Positions 46,959 to 57,253 of a stretch of 64,000 nucleotides of DNA are shown piece after piece. The stretch covers positions 184,096,294 to 184,160,293 of the forward strand of contig NC_066585.1 of NCBI RefSeq assembly GCF_024323335.1, written 5' to 3'. Source of the stretch: Lathyrus oleraceus (Eukaryota; Streptophyta; Magnoliopsida; Fabales; Fabaceae). The notes below the pieces were generated by a model. The model was not told the origin of the DNA, searched no databases, and saw nothing but the letters and a program-made list of their open reading frames with translations. How positions within the stretch are numbered: the first letter of the stretch is position 1; every line of letters starts with the position of its first letter. A program made the translations under genes and the position numbers.

Positions 46959-49013
46959 TGTAGCACCTCAAATTTGCCCCCCTCATTCATGCATACATTT
47001 TTAGGTCATTTAGCATTTCATATTGCATTTCATCATGTCAATCAGGATCAGATCCAAGAAGCTTGAACATCATCCAAGACGCTTTTGTGGGTTCTATCCA
47101 GGTGATCGATTAACACAAGGGAAAGACTTGAGTTACTTCCAACAGGTTCGAATGGGGTATATTCATCGTTCAAAACGCTAATCATGAAGAAGCAAAAATC
47201 TGCTGCTGAGCTGTCATGCTCGCTAGGCGAGCAGCATGGTTCGCTAAGCGAGCTGAACTATCATGCTCGCTAAGCGAGCAGATCCTTCGCTAGGCGAAAG
47301 GCACGCGTTTTCAGAATATGACAGAAAGTCATGGGCTTGAGCTGCCCTCATCTGAGCCCACTAGGTCACAAAATCAGGTTATAAATACTAGACTTTCAGT
47401 GAGAGAAAAACCCTGGAGAGAAAGAGAGAGAACGAAAGAGAGAAGGAAAGGGACGAACTAATCTGCAGCAACCTCCAGACAGCTCTGAAAGGTTCACCCG
47501 GACTCACACACTTTTTCACCTCCAAACCCTAACAATGCTTTGCAAACCCAGCCGTACCTTTCGATTTTAATCGATCTCTCCAATCAGGTTTGCCTTATTC
47601 CCATTATTTTACGCCTTCAATTTGAAATCTCTAAATGTATGAGGTATTATCGCGAGGTTTTGCCCACAGTTAGATGTATATGAATCTGTAAATCAATGCC
47701 TTGAGTGTTTAATCGTTTAATTTCTGAAATGTGTACCATAGGGTTTGGTGTTTCGGAGATCGTACTGTTATCCATGAAGAACCCAAAACCCGCAGGCGTT
47801 CGCTAGCATCTTCGCTAGGCGAGCCTGCAGCAAAGCTTCGCTAAGCTTTCGCTAGGCGATGCAGCAGCGATCGCGACAGTAGTTGTTTTTTCTGTTTGCT
47901 CTAATCTGTTTTGTGTTCTATTGTGACATGTTTTCTATTGCATCCATTTGTTGCTTCCTAACCTGTTTGTTGAGTTTTTGTGAGGGCTCGCATGACCTTA
48001 AAAGAGATGGCTTGCGTGGTATCCCACTTTATTTGTGGGATACCCCTTGGAGGTTTATTCCGATTACCTGTACTGACTCGCTTTCTTTGATGGTGATAGC
48101 TTGAGGGATCTCTGGGTTTCTCATTCCCCTTAGTTGTTGTTACTTCGGATCTTTATCCGTGTGGTACTTTTACCTCTTTCCCGTATTTTACCGCTTTCTT
48201 AGCTGCAAGACCACAATAGGAGGCAATGTTTTCTTTTGTGTGTTTACTTTATGCATGTTTATTTTGTATGGTGTGATCGTCTCCCCCATAGGATTGCTAG
48301 ACTTTGTACAGTCTCTCGCCTGCATGTCAATTAAGGTAGCATTGTTCCTTCGTCTAGGACTTCCTTTTTTGCATGAGCATTCCTAAAAACGCAAACAAAC
48401 TCATTGATTTTTATTCTCCTAAGAACACGTTAACTCCTTCTACTACAGGCGAGTAAGTCTCCAAAGGTCGAGCATCCGGTAGATTACGTAGTAACGTCGT
48501 TCACCCCAGAACACAACCCTTAACCCGTAGTTAGCCGAACTACGGTTTGCTCTGATTCTCATTCCAGATGAGATACGTAGGCATGAGACGCGATGTCTTA
48601 CCGAGCACACTAACCCCTAACCCATAGGTAGCCGAGCTACGAAGACTCTGATTCTCATATTCAGATGAGATACTTATGTAGTGGATGCGACATCCGTGCG
48701 AGTCATTTTCTTTTGACCCCTCTTTTAGTAAATAGTACATTAGATAAACCCACACCCTTTAGACAAGAACAACAAGAGTGGATCCCGTAGAGTACTACGG
48801 ATGCGTAGGGGTGTTAATACCTTCCCTTCGCATAATTGACTCCCGAACCCAAGATTTGGTTGCGAGACCTTGTCTTTTCCTTTCCTTCTTCCAGGTTTAC
48901 TTCGAGCGTTTCCTTTCCCTCCTTTGGGATGAATAACGCACGGTGGCGACTCTTCTGTCATCTCTTTTTTGCCGGTTGTGTTTTCGCTTTCTGTTTTTTT
49001 TCAGGTTGCGACA
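46959..49013 (+). repeat. RE9 5' LTR (2055 bp)
   Basis: The ends are TGTAGCACCTC and GGTTGCGACA. A TATA box TATAAATA lies at 47380-47387. Hairpins around CGCTARGCG cluster upstream of the TATA (47218-47302) and again near 47801-47865. TGGCGACTC at 48944 is a primer-site-like sequence 72 bp before the true one. The short ORFs at 47883-49204 recur in all LTR copies but carry no recognisable domain, and I do not call them genes. Confidence 0.95.
47380..47387 (+). promoter_or_regulatory. RE9 5' LTR TATA box
   Basis: TATAAATA lies about 420 bases into the LTR, followed by a purine-rich GAGAGAAAGAGAGAG stretch. The same box is in the RE8 LTR; the RE9 3' LTR has TATAGATA instead (57696-57703). Confidence 0.7.
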
Positions 49014-49015
49014 GC

Positions 49016-49033
49016 TGGCGACTCTGCTGGGGA
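49016..49033 (+). other. RE9 primer binding site (tRNA-Arg type)
   Basis: TGGCGACTCTGCTGGGGA lies two bases after the LTR end. It is the expected Ogre-type complement of a tRNA-Arg 3' end and is intact here. Confidence 0.9.
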
Positions 49034-50029
49034 CCCAGTTTCCCTAAGCGAGTCCCTCCTAGCTTTTGTAGGTTTCTTGTTGGTTGGGTGTTTATTTCGG
49101 TTGTACAATTATTTATTTACTTGCTTGCATTCATGTACATATGTCTGTTGTATCTGTTGGCTTTGTTTTGGTTTGTTTGTTTGTTGGGATGTGATGTTCT
49201 ATGAGAGATAAGCCCATTACCCAGGCTTGAGTGTACACACAGGTTTTAGAGTGGATAGTCATGAGGCTTGCGTGGCGTGTTGCTACGTTAAGTCGTTCAT
49301 GAAAACCCACATCCAGACGAGGTTTCTTTTGGATATATTATGTCCTATGGGTGTTCCATAACGGCAGATGTTCCTCTAGAAATCGTCGACTTTGGTGACC
49401 ATTTCCCGAGAACTCAATCGAGGCCTCTCCTCCGAGACGCGTTTATGTTAGCTCTGGTGGGCGCATTCTCGCTGCTCAACCCGAGGACCCCGAGGATGGG
49501 AACTTGCCATTAGGATATCCTGTTGAGGGGAGTCACTGGAGGTCTTTTATCCCGTAATAATGCCAAACCTTCAGTGGTAAACGTATTATTCTCGACCGAA
49601 GGGCCGAAGTTGACAAACTTCTGTTCTTAGAACCTACCAGTGAAGGGCGGGCTAAATTCAGGAAACCTTAACCTCCAACCAACCCGGTTTTCTGGAGCAG
49701 AGCTTTGATCTTGTATTATATTCCTTAGTGGGTTTCTCTTCAGACAGTGCAACCCGACAGATGTTCAAGCGGATATAGCAACCTTGATTTCCATGTCACT
49801 GCATTGCATCACAACATGTTTATTTTCAAAAAATATAGTGCATATAAAAGAAAAAAGTTAACCCGCATATGCATATCAGAGAAAAAATAGCATACGCATC
49901 ATGCACATATCATTCATGCATCATTACAGGTGTTCTTGAGGAGGATTTCTCATTCCGGTTCCCGTTTCAGGCAGGATTGTTGAGTATCGTCCGCATCGTT
50001 ACGCAACAAGGCAGAATCGACAGAGGATC
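49034..50029 (+). other. RE9 5' leader
   Basis: No ORF1 and no convincing gene. GCATCATTACAG|GTG at 49917-49930 looks like a splice acceptor context. The matching leader of RE8 is 63536-64000 on the minus strand. Confidence 0.6.
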
Positions 50030-53000
50030 ATGGATCAAGTTCTAGCAGAACTAGCAGAGATGAGGACCAACATGGCCCAGTTCATGAGTATGATGCAAGG
50101 GGTAGTGCAAGGGCCAGAGGAACTCCGAGCCTTGGTCCAGAGACAAGAAACTGTGATTCCCCCTGTCGGTCAGAGTCCGCCAGAGGAGACCCCTATCGAT
50201 GACGCTGTTGTTACCAACCCTGTCAACAACCATGCCAATAGTGACGAATTGCGTGGTATCAGAATCAATGGACAACCCATCATTACAGAGGTTGCTAATG
50301 CTCGAGCGGCACGTGCTCCGGTTCACCATCCTTCTCATTTGGTTGACAAGCAAGAAGATATGTTCACCATTCCCAATGATGATGATGAATTTGGAAAAGT
50401 GGAAGAGAGAGATAGAAAGGTCGACGCCCTTGCTGAAAAGATTCGCGCCATGGAGTGCCAGAATTCGTTGGGTTTTGATGTTTCTAATATGGGTTTAGTT
50501 GATGGGTTGAGGATCCCATACAAGTTCAAAGCGCCATCTTTCGACAAATACAATGGCACTTCTTGTCCCCGAACTCATGTGCAGGCCTATTACCGGAAGA
50601 TATCCGCTTATACTGATGATGAAAAAATGTGGATGTACTTTTTCCAAGACAACTTGTCTGGAGCATCTTTGGATTGGTACATGGACTTGAGAAAAGAATC
50701 TGTCAGAAGCTGGAGAGAGTTAGGTGAAGCTTTTCTGAGGCAGTACAAGAATAACATAGACATGGCTCCGAGCAGAACCCAGTTGTAGGGTTTGTTTCAA
50801 AAGACCGGTGAGAGTTTCAAGGAATACGCCCAAAGGTGGCGTGAACTAGCTGCGAGAGTACAACCTCCGATGTTGGAGAGGGAATTGACTGATATGTTCA
50901 TTGGAACCCTGCAAGGTGTATTCATGGATCGTATGGGAAGTTTCCCATTTGGTAGTTTTCCGGATGTTGTGATTTACGGAGAAAGAACTTAAAGTCTTAT
51001 CAAAGCGGGAAAAATCCAAGACCCTAGTTCTTCAAGTTCTTCAGGTGCTAAGAAACCATTCTCAGGGGCACCCAGAAGGAGAGAGGGTGAGACAAATGCT
51101 ATATATAATCAGAGAAATGGAAATAGAGGACAACAATACCGTCAAGTTGCTGCTGTGACTATTCCAGCAACCCAACCTCAACAACCACAAAGAGGACAAC
51201 CACAACAACAACAACAACGCCAATTCCAACCAAGACAAAGAATGCCAGATCGACATTTTGATCCGCCGCCTATGACTTATGCTGAATTACTCCCTGAACT
51301 GCTCAGGTTAAAGTTTATTGAACTTCGCACTATGGCTCCATTAACAAGGATTCCTGCTGGTTATGATGCTAATGTCCGTTGTGATTTTCATTCTGGTGCA
51401 CCAGGGCACCACATCGAGAATTATCGGGCTTTTCACCATAAAGTTCAAGATTTGATTGACGCCAAGACGATTAACTTTTCTCCTACTCCGAATGTGGTGA
51501 ATAATCCTATACCTCAGCACGGAAGGCCCAGGGTGAACAGTGTGGAAGATGGGGAAAATTTGAACTTGGTAGTCAATATTGATGACATTCAGACTTCGTT
51601 GTTTGTAGTGAAGGAACGTCTGCTTAGAGGGGAAGTATTCCCGGGATGTGATAAGAATTGTTCAGATTGTGGTAATCATGAAAACGGGTGTGTGAAATTG
51701 AAAGAAGGTATCCAGGAATTGATAAATGAAGGTTGTTTACAGTTTGATCGAATAGTGAAAGACCGTGAAGAGGTATCGACCGTTACCATTTACTTTACGC
51801 CGTCAGAAGGTTCTGTACGTGCTCTAAGTGCGCCTGTGACTATTGGTACTCATGTGACCGTAGCTGCGCCCGTGACCATATCTGCTTCGGTGACTGTTGG
51901 TGTTCCCGCGACTATTAATGCTCTAGTAACTATCAATACTCCTACTACCATTGCTGCTTCTAGTGGAAGACTCTATGAGAGTAGTAGAGCAATTCCGTGG
52001 CAATATGACAATGCTTCTTCTCCAGTGACGATTGGTTCGTCAAATAAGACTCCAGTAACAGTTGGTTCGGCTGCGGATAACGTGGGAGGACCCGGAGGAT
52101 TTATGAGAAGTGGTCGTTTGTTTGCGCCTCAGGTTCCGAATGATAACAATGCTGAGGCTCTTGCTAGAACAAAAGGAAAACAAGTTGTAATTGAAGAAGA
52201 ACCAGTGCGAAAGGAAGTGCCCGAGAATTCTTTTGAGAAGGACGTGGAGGAATTTATGAGAATTATCAAGAAGAGTGATTACAAGATCGTGGATCAGTTG
52301 AACCAGATACCGTCAAAAATCTCTATTCTCTCTCTGTTGATGTGTTCCGTGGCACACCGTAACGCCCTGTTGAAAATGTTGAATATGGCTTATGTGCCTC
52401 AAGAGATTTCTGTTAACCAGCTTGAAGGTGTTATTGCAAATGTTAACACGAGACATGGTTTGGGATTCACGGAGCTAGACTTGACACCTGAGGGTCGCAA
52501 TCATAATAGAGCTCTGCATATCAGGATGGAATGCAAAGGCGCCGTTTTGTCGCATGTTTTGGTTGATACCGGTTCTTCTTTGAATGTGCTGCCCAAAAAG
52601 GCTCTGAGTAAGCTTGATGCCGAAGGGGTTGTTCTCACACCAAGTGATCTTGTTGTCCGTGCTTTTGATGGATCCAAGCGATCAGTTTGTGGTGAAGTCA
52701 TGTTGCCTGTGAAGATCGGCCCGGAAGTATTTAATATTGTCTTCTATGTGATGGATATTCAACCAGCATATAGTTGTCTGTTGGGGCGTCCCTGGATACA
52801 TGGAGTCGGATCAGTTTCTTCGACTCTTCACCAAAAGCTAAAATATGTGTGGGATGGTCGAGTTGTGACCGTGTGTGGCGAAGAGGACATCTTTGTGAGC
52901 CATTTATCCTCCTTCAAATATGTGGAGATGGATGGCGAAATTCATGAAACTCTATGTCAAGCTTTTGAGACTGTCAGTATTGAGAAGGTGGATTTTGTTG

Positions 53001-53344
53001 AACAGAAGAAACCAGGTACCTCGATTGCGTCCTATAAACAAGCTCTGGAGGTCATTCATTCAGGTGACGCGGAAGGCTGGGGCAAGATGATTGATGTGCC
53101 CGTAAAAGAAGACATGTTTGGCATTGGTTATCAGCCTTTTCAATCATCAGAGCAGGGTGTCCAGGATCAGAAAGGGCCGTGTACTTTCACTAGTGCTGGA
53201 TTGATGAATCACTGGGATGTCTTTGCAACAGACAATGAAGATGGTGACAGTGATTGTGATATGGTGCGCCCGTGTGCTCCAGGGGAGAAGATCAATAACT
53301 GGACTGCTGAAGAAATAGTCCAAGTTACTCTTCAGACAGAGTAA
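50030..53344 (+). pseudogene. RE9 gag-protease, one frame with two stop codons
   Basis: The frame runs from MDQVLAELAEMRTNMAQ to the stop at 53342, about 1104 codons, with in-frame stops at 50786 (TAG) and 50990 (TAA). The gag core includes YFFQDNLSGASLDWYMDL and FKEYAQRWRELAARVQPPM. A Gln/Pro-rich stretch (51160-51240) precedes the zinc-like motif CDFHSGAPGHHIENY, whose last Cys is now Tyr. A Thr/Val-Thr-Ile repeat (51830-51960) forms a linker. Protease has VLVDTGSSLNVLPKK (Asp at about 52565) and LLGRPWIHGVGSV. The polyprotein would form the particle and cleave itself; this copy cannot be translated whole. Confidence 0.9.
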
Positions 53345-53600
53345 TTTTCTTTTGTTTTGCATTTTGCATGAAAGCCATACGCTCTGCCCAAGGCGTAGTG
53401 GTTCATTGTAGGGCCACATCATGTTTTAAATTTTCAATGATTATCACCAATAAAGGACGTTTTGCAATCAAATTTGTGTTCCCTGTCTTTCTATTTTTAT
53501 TACTCTCATTTTCGAAACAATAAAAATGGCAATGTTTTTTGTTTTCTGTGACTTTCTTGAACTCTTTTCTAAAAAAAGGCATGAAACATCGTTCGTGCAG
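53341..53600 (+). other. RE9 intron after protease (predicted)
   Basis: The donor is ACAGA|GTAATT at 53341 and the acceptor TTCGTGCAG| at 53600, 260 bases. Splicing joins GA and A into GAA and continues in frame EIDLTGSIKN, removing the protease stop. RE8 has the same sites (62715 to 62459 on the minus strand, 257 bases), and RE7 has an equivalent intron of 266 bases. Confidence 0.75.
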
Positions 53601-53889
53601 AATTGATCTTACGGGTTCCATTAAAAACAGTTATGTTATGACTCAGTATGATTTCGATAATCCCATTTACAAAGCCGAAGAGAAGAGTGAAGAAGATTGT
53701 GAACTCCCCAAAGAATTGGCCGGACTATTGAAATAGGAGGAAAGGGTCATTCAACCTCATCAGGAAGAGTTGGAAGTCATTAACCTTGGTACTGAGGACG
53801 TAAAGAAAGAGATCAAAATAGGGGATGCGTTAGATGAATTCTCCTTGGCCATTCGCGATGTGGGGCATCAATATGATTGGAAAGATTGA
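53601..53889 (+). pseudogene. RE9 stub of the reverse transcriptase exon
   Basis: Only the acidic linker before RT survives (EEDCELPKELAGLLK, then EERVIQPHQEELEVINLGTE). A stop lies at 53734. At about 53833 the sequence jumps directly into integrase but in a shifted frame, so the stub ends ...ALDEFSLAIRDVG and stops at 53889. The whole RT and RNase H and the integrase zinc domain are missing. Confidence 0.85.
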
Positions 53890-54826
53890 ACCTACTGCTT
53901 CTAATGGATATCGCTTCACCCTAGTCACGATTGATTACTTTACCAAGTGGGTGGAAGCAGCTTCCTATGCCAATGTTACCAGACAAGTGGTTGCTCAATT
54001 CATTTAGAAAGAAATTATCTGTTGTTATGGGGTTCCTGAGAGAATCATTGCTGATAATGGTTCGAATCTCAATAACAAGATGATGAAAGAGCTTTGCAAA
54101 GACTTTAAGATCGAACACCACAATTCTTCTCCTTGCAGACCAAAGATGAATGGTGTTGTAGAGGCGGCAAACAAGAACATTAAGAAGATTGTGCAGAAAA
54201 GGGTTGTGACGTACAAGGATTGGCATGAGATGTTGCCTTTCGCTTTGCATGGGTATCGTACCTCAGTGCGTACGTCAACCGGGGCAACTCCGTTTTCACT
54301 TGTGTATGGCATGGAGGCAGTCTTTCCAGTAGAAGTTGAAATCCCTTCTTTGAGGGTGATGATGGATGTAAAATTTGACGAGGCTGAGTGGGTTCAATCC
54401 AGGTTTGATGAGTTAAATTTAATTGAGGAAAAGAGATTAGCAGCTGTGTGCCATGGACAACTATATCAGAGAAGGATGAAGAAGGCCTTTGATCAGAAAG
54501 TGCGTCCTCGAAGCTATCAGATAGGTGACTTAGTTATGAAGAGGATCCTTCCTCCCGGTACAGATAACAGGGGCAAGTGGACTCCGAATTACAAATGTTC
54601 ATATGTTGTTAAAAAGGTCTTTTCTGGTGGAGCCTTGTTGCTTACAACTATGGATGGTGAAGATTTTCCGTCTCCCGTGAATTCAAATGTAGTAAAAAAA
54701 AATACTGCGCATAAATCGACCCGCTGGACAAAAAAAAAGAATAGTCCAGGCAAAAAAGGGCATCCCCGCGAACCAAGAGAAAAAGAAAAGAAAAAGGTTC
54801 GGGCAAAAGTTAGGGATAAAGAATAA
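53834..54826 (+). pseudogene. RE9 integrase core and C-terminus, damaged
   Basis: The frame starts at MNSPWPFAMWGINMIGK. The family has Asp where this copy has Asn (GIN), so the first residue of the D,D,E triad is lost. A TAG stop lies at 54005. The second Asp (IADNGSNLN) and Glu (MNGVVEAANKNIKK) are intact. The C-terminal part (VRPRSYQIGDLVMKRILPPG) and a Lys-rich tail (KKKNSPGKKGHPREPREKEK) run to 54826. In an active element this enzyme inserts the cDNA; this copy could not act by itself. Confidence 0.88.
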
Positions 54827-55540
54827 AAATAATTTGTACACCCGGTAAGTCGAAAACCTGCAAAGGCGGCTTAGGCAAAAATGGGTATCCCGGTGGATTG
54901 AAAACCTGAAAAGGCGGTCCAGGCAAAAGAGGGATTAAAGCGAAGACTACAGTCTGAGTTATCTGTACTTCATCGCGTTTCAGTGTCTACCATCTTGAAG
55001 GATATGATCAGTCCAATCATTCTTCTCAGAAAGCAAAGAATTTGGGGGAAATTGAAGATCTATGAGTCCTAACAGAATTGGAAAATAGTGGAATGCCGTG
55101 TTCACATTGCCAATAGGATAGTTTATTTTCTCTTTTGGTGCAATTACCTCTTCCTAGGAATTGCTTCCTGATGTATTTGCCTTTATAGGCCATTTTCAAT
55201 CAATAGAAGTCGTTATTCAATCAAATTGATCTCTTGTTTTTTATTTTTACTGTTTTGTTTGCAAAAACGTCCGAATTTTTGATAAACATTGCATCTAAAA
55301 AAATGAAGGCTAGACAATGACGTGTAGAAAGATAAAACATCTGAAAATCATTTTGAATGTTGAGTACACTTGAGTATATTTTGTCCATACGATCCCCTGG
55401 GGCATGTATGTCTTGTCGTTTTGCAGGTTACTATCTTTGATTGATGGCTAAAGCAGATGAGCCAAAGTTTGTTCGGAGGAAGACCCTGTTGTTTCAACAC
55501 TGTCCAGTCGTGTAAGAAGTTGGGTCGTCTAAGTCAAGTT
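54827..55540 (+). other. RE9 3' UTR, first part
   Basis: No supported gene. It has repeated short blocks CCTGCAAAGGCGGC and CCTGAAAAGGCGGTCC (54855-54925) and then ordinary AT-rich sequence. The corresponding RE8 region is 60600-61270. Confidence 0.6.
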
Positions 55541-55544
55541 CAGA

Positions 55545-56705
55545 ATTTGTTTCCCCAGCATGGTCGAGAGGTTGGTGTTTTCCCAAAAAGTGACTCCCCA
55601 GTTGAGTTGGTTTCTCTACCGTTCCGAGAATGTCAGATCAGTGTGTATCCTCAGCAGAATTGTTGTATATCCTCAGCGGAGTTGACAGTGCCAGACTGTA
55701 TCTTCCCAGCAGAAGCGGCTGCTCCTCAGAGTTCGATGCCAGATCGATGATCTCGACGCCAGATCCATGGTCTCTTTCCTTGAAGCAGAATCTCGGTACC
55801 GTATCGGTGTTTGCTTCCCCTGCTGAGTCGTCTCTCTCGCAGACTATGGTTGCCAGAGCCACCGTCGCTTTCCTCAACAGCAAGCTTCCAGTGCCATTCT
55901 CTCCCCAGTCAGAGTCTCGGTATTATGTTATTGCCTGAACACCGCGTGGCCGGTCATTTCCCCACATAGTTCATTGGGCTGTGTATCTCCAACAGCATTG
56001 CCTGGGTCAAGAAGAGTGTAATCATTTCCCCGGCAGGAGTTCTTGCCTCGGCTTGGCATTCTCCCCAGCAGAGTTCCTTGCCTCAACTTGTCGTTATTTC
56101 TAACCTAGCATTTCGCATCCCTTCATGTAGAATCATATTGCATTGCATCCTCTCAGTATGGAGCATTACGCCATAGAAAACTCAAACATATGCATACATG
56201 CATTAAAACCAGATTGGATCTTATCCCCAGCAGAGACGGATCATTTTTCAACATCAGTGTAGCACATTTGCAGCAGTTGCTCTTAGTAACAGTCATAACC
56301 GATAATCCCAATGAGATTTATTTTCTCACCAGTCCGTGAAAGGAAAGCTTGATTCTCTTCCGAGTTAGTCCCCGGCAAGTGTCTGCCTTATTTTGACATA
56401 CATGAATATCATCCTGGAGATACCGGTAAGTGTCGTGTTGATCCTCGTAAATGTCTATGATTTTCTTTGATGTCGGCGAACATCATCTTTAGATGTTGGT
56501 AAACGTCGAATCCCAATCGTTGACCATCAGTAAATGGCATGTCTCTCATGATGTCTACAAAAAATCATTCTGTCAACACCCGTGGGTGTCCTTTCCTTTT
56601 TTGGTGTCGGTGAACATCATCCTTCGATGTCGGTAAACTTCGAATCCCAATCGTTGACCATCGGTAAATGGTTTTGTCGTCTAAGATTCCCCAGCAAATT
56701 CGATA
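55545..56705 (+). repeat. RE9 3' UTR array of primer-site-complementary sequences
   Basis: Degenerate copies of TCCCCAGCAGAGTCGCCA, the reverse complement of the RE9 primer site, recur in sense orientation. The best are CTCCCCAGCAGAGTTCC near 56063, ATCCCCAGCAGAGACGG near 56224, CTCCCCAGTCAGAGTC near 55901, TTCCCCTGCTGAGTCG near 55815, TTCCCCAGCATGGTCG near 55552, ATTCCCCAGCAAATTCG near 56686 and ATCCTCAGCGGAGTTG near 55670. RE8 carries the same array in reverse (59400-60550). ORFs here are by-products of the repeats. Confidence 0.8.
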
Positions 56706-57135
56706 TTCGTAAATATCGAATACTTCATTTTTGCCATCGGTAAATGGTTTCGTTTCATAAATGTATTCTTTCCTTGGTGTCGGTAAACACCTTTGTTCGA
56801 TGTCGGTAAACATCGAGTTCCTTCCCAATCATCGGTAAATGGCTGGTCTTGTCAGTAAACATCGAGTTCCTTCCCAGTCATCGATAAATGGCTGGTCTTG
56901 TCAATAAACATCGAGTTCCTTCCCAGTCATCGGTAAATGTCTGGTCTTGTTTCGTTATGAATATCTTGTTCGATGTCGGTAAACATCGAGTTCCATCCCA
57001 GTCATCGGTAAATGTCTGGTCTCGTTTCACTTGTAAACATCTTTTTCCCCCAGTGAAGCCGCCATCGGTAAATGGCCTTGCTTTCTTTGATATCGGTAAA
57101 TATCAAATTTGTTTTGAAGCCGCCATCGGTAAATG
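56419..57135 (+). repeat. RE9 3' UTR hairpin array: constant CGGTAA loop, varied paired stems
   Basis: At least ten hairpins have a six-base loop, usually CGGTAA. Perfect stems include ATTCGATAT/ATATCGAAT (56698-56721, loop TCGTAA), TTTGATAT/ATATCAAA (57086-57107), TCGATGT/ACATCGA (56797-56816 and near 56970), TGATGT/ACATCA (56468-56485), GGTGT/ACACC (56776-56791), GCCAT/ATGGC (57061-57076) and ACCAT/ATGGT (56657-56672). CCAGTCAT/ATGTCTGG (56998-57019) has one T-T mismatch. Units of about 49-76 bp are partly tandem. No protein is encoded. Confidence 0.9.
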
Positions 57136-57253
57136 GACTCGCTTTCCTTGATTCGTCACCTACAGAGTGCAAATTCTCCGGTTCTTTTGGTATTCAATCC
57201 CTATTTACCTTGAAAGTCTGATAGTCGTTGCTTTCATCCGTTCAGGTTCACAA

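Noticed and set aside
47883..49204. ORFs beginning MFFLFALICF and neighbours, recurring in several places
   Set aside because: They recur only because they lie in LTR copies of RE8 and RE9. The hydrophobic look comes from T-rich DNA, and no domain is visible.
55457..55938. Overlapping ORFs of about 100 codons in the RE9 3' UTR, repeated on the other strand at 60134-60463
   Set aside because: They arise from the primer-site-like repeats, have no domain or start context, and the frame is not better kept than the rest of the UTR.
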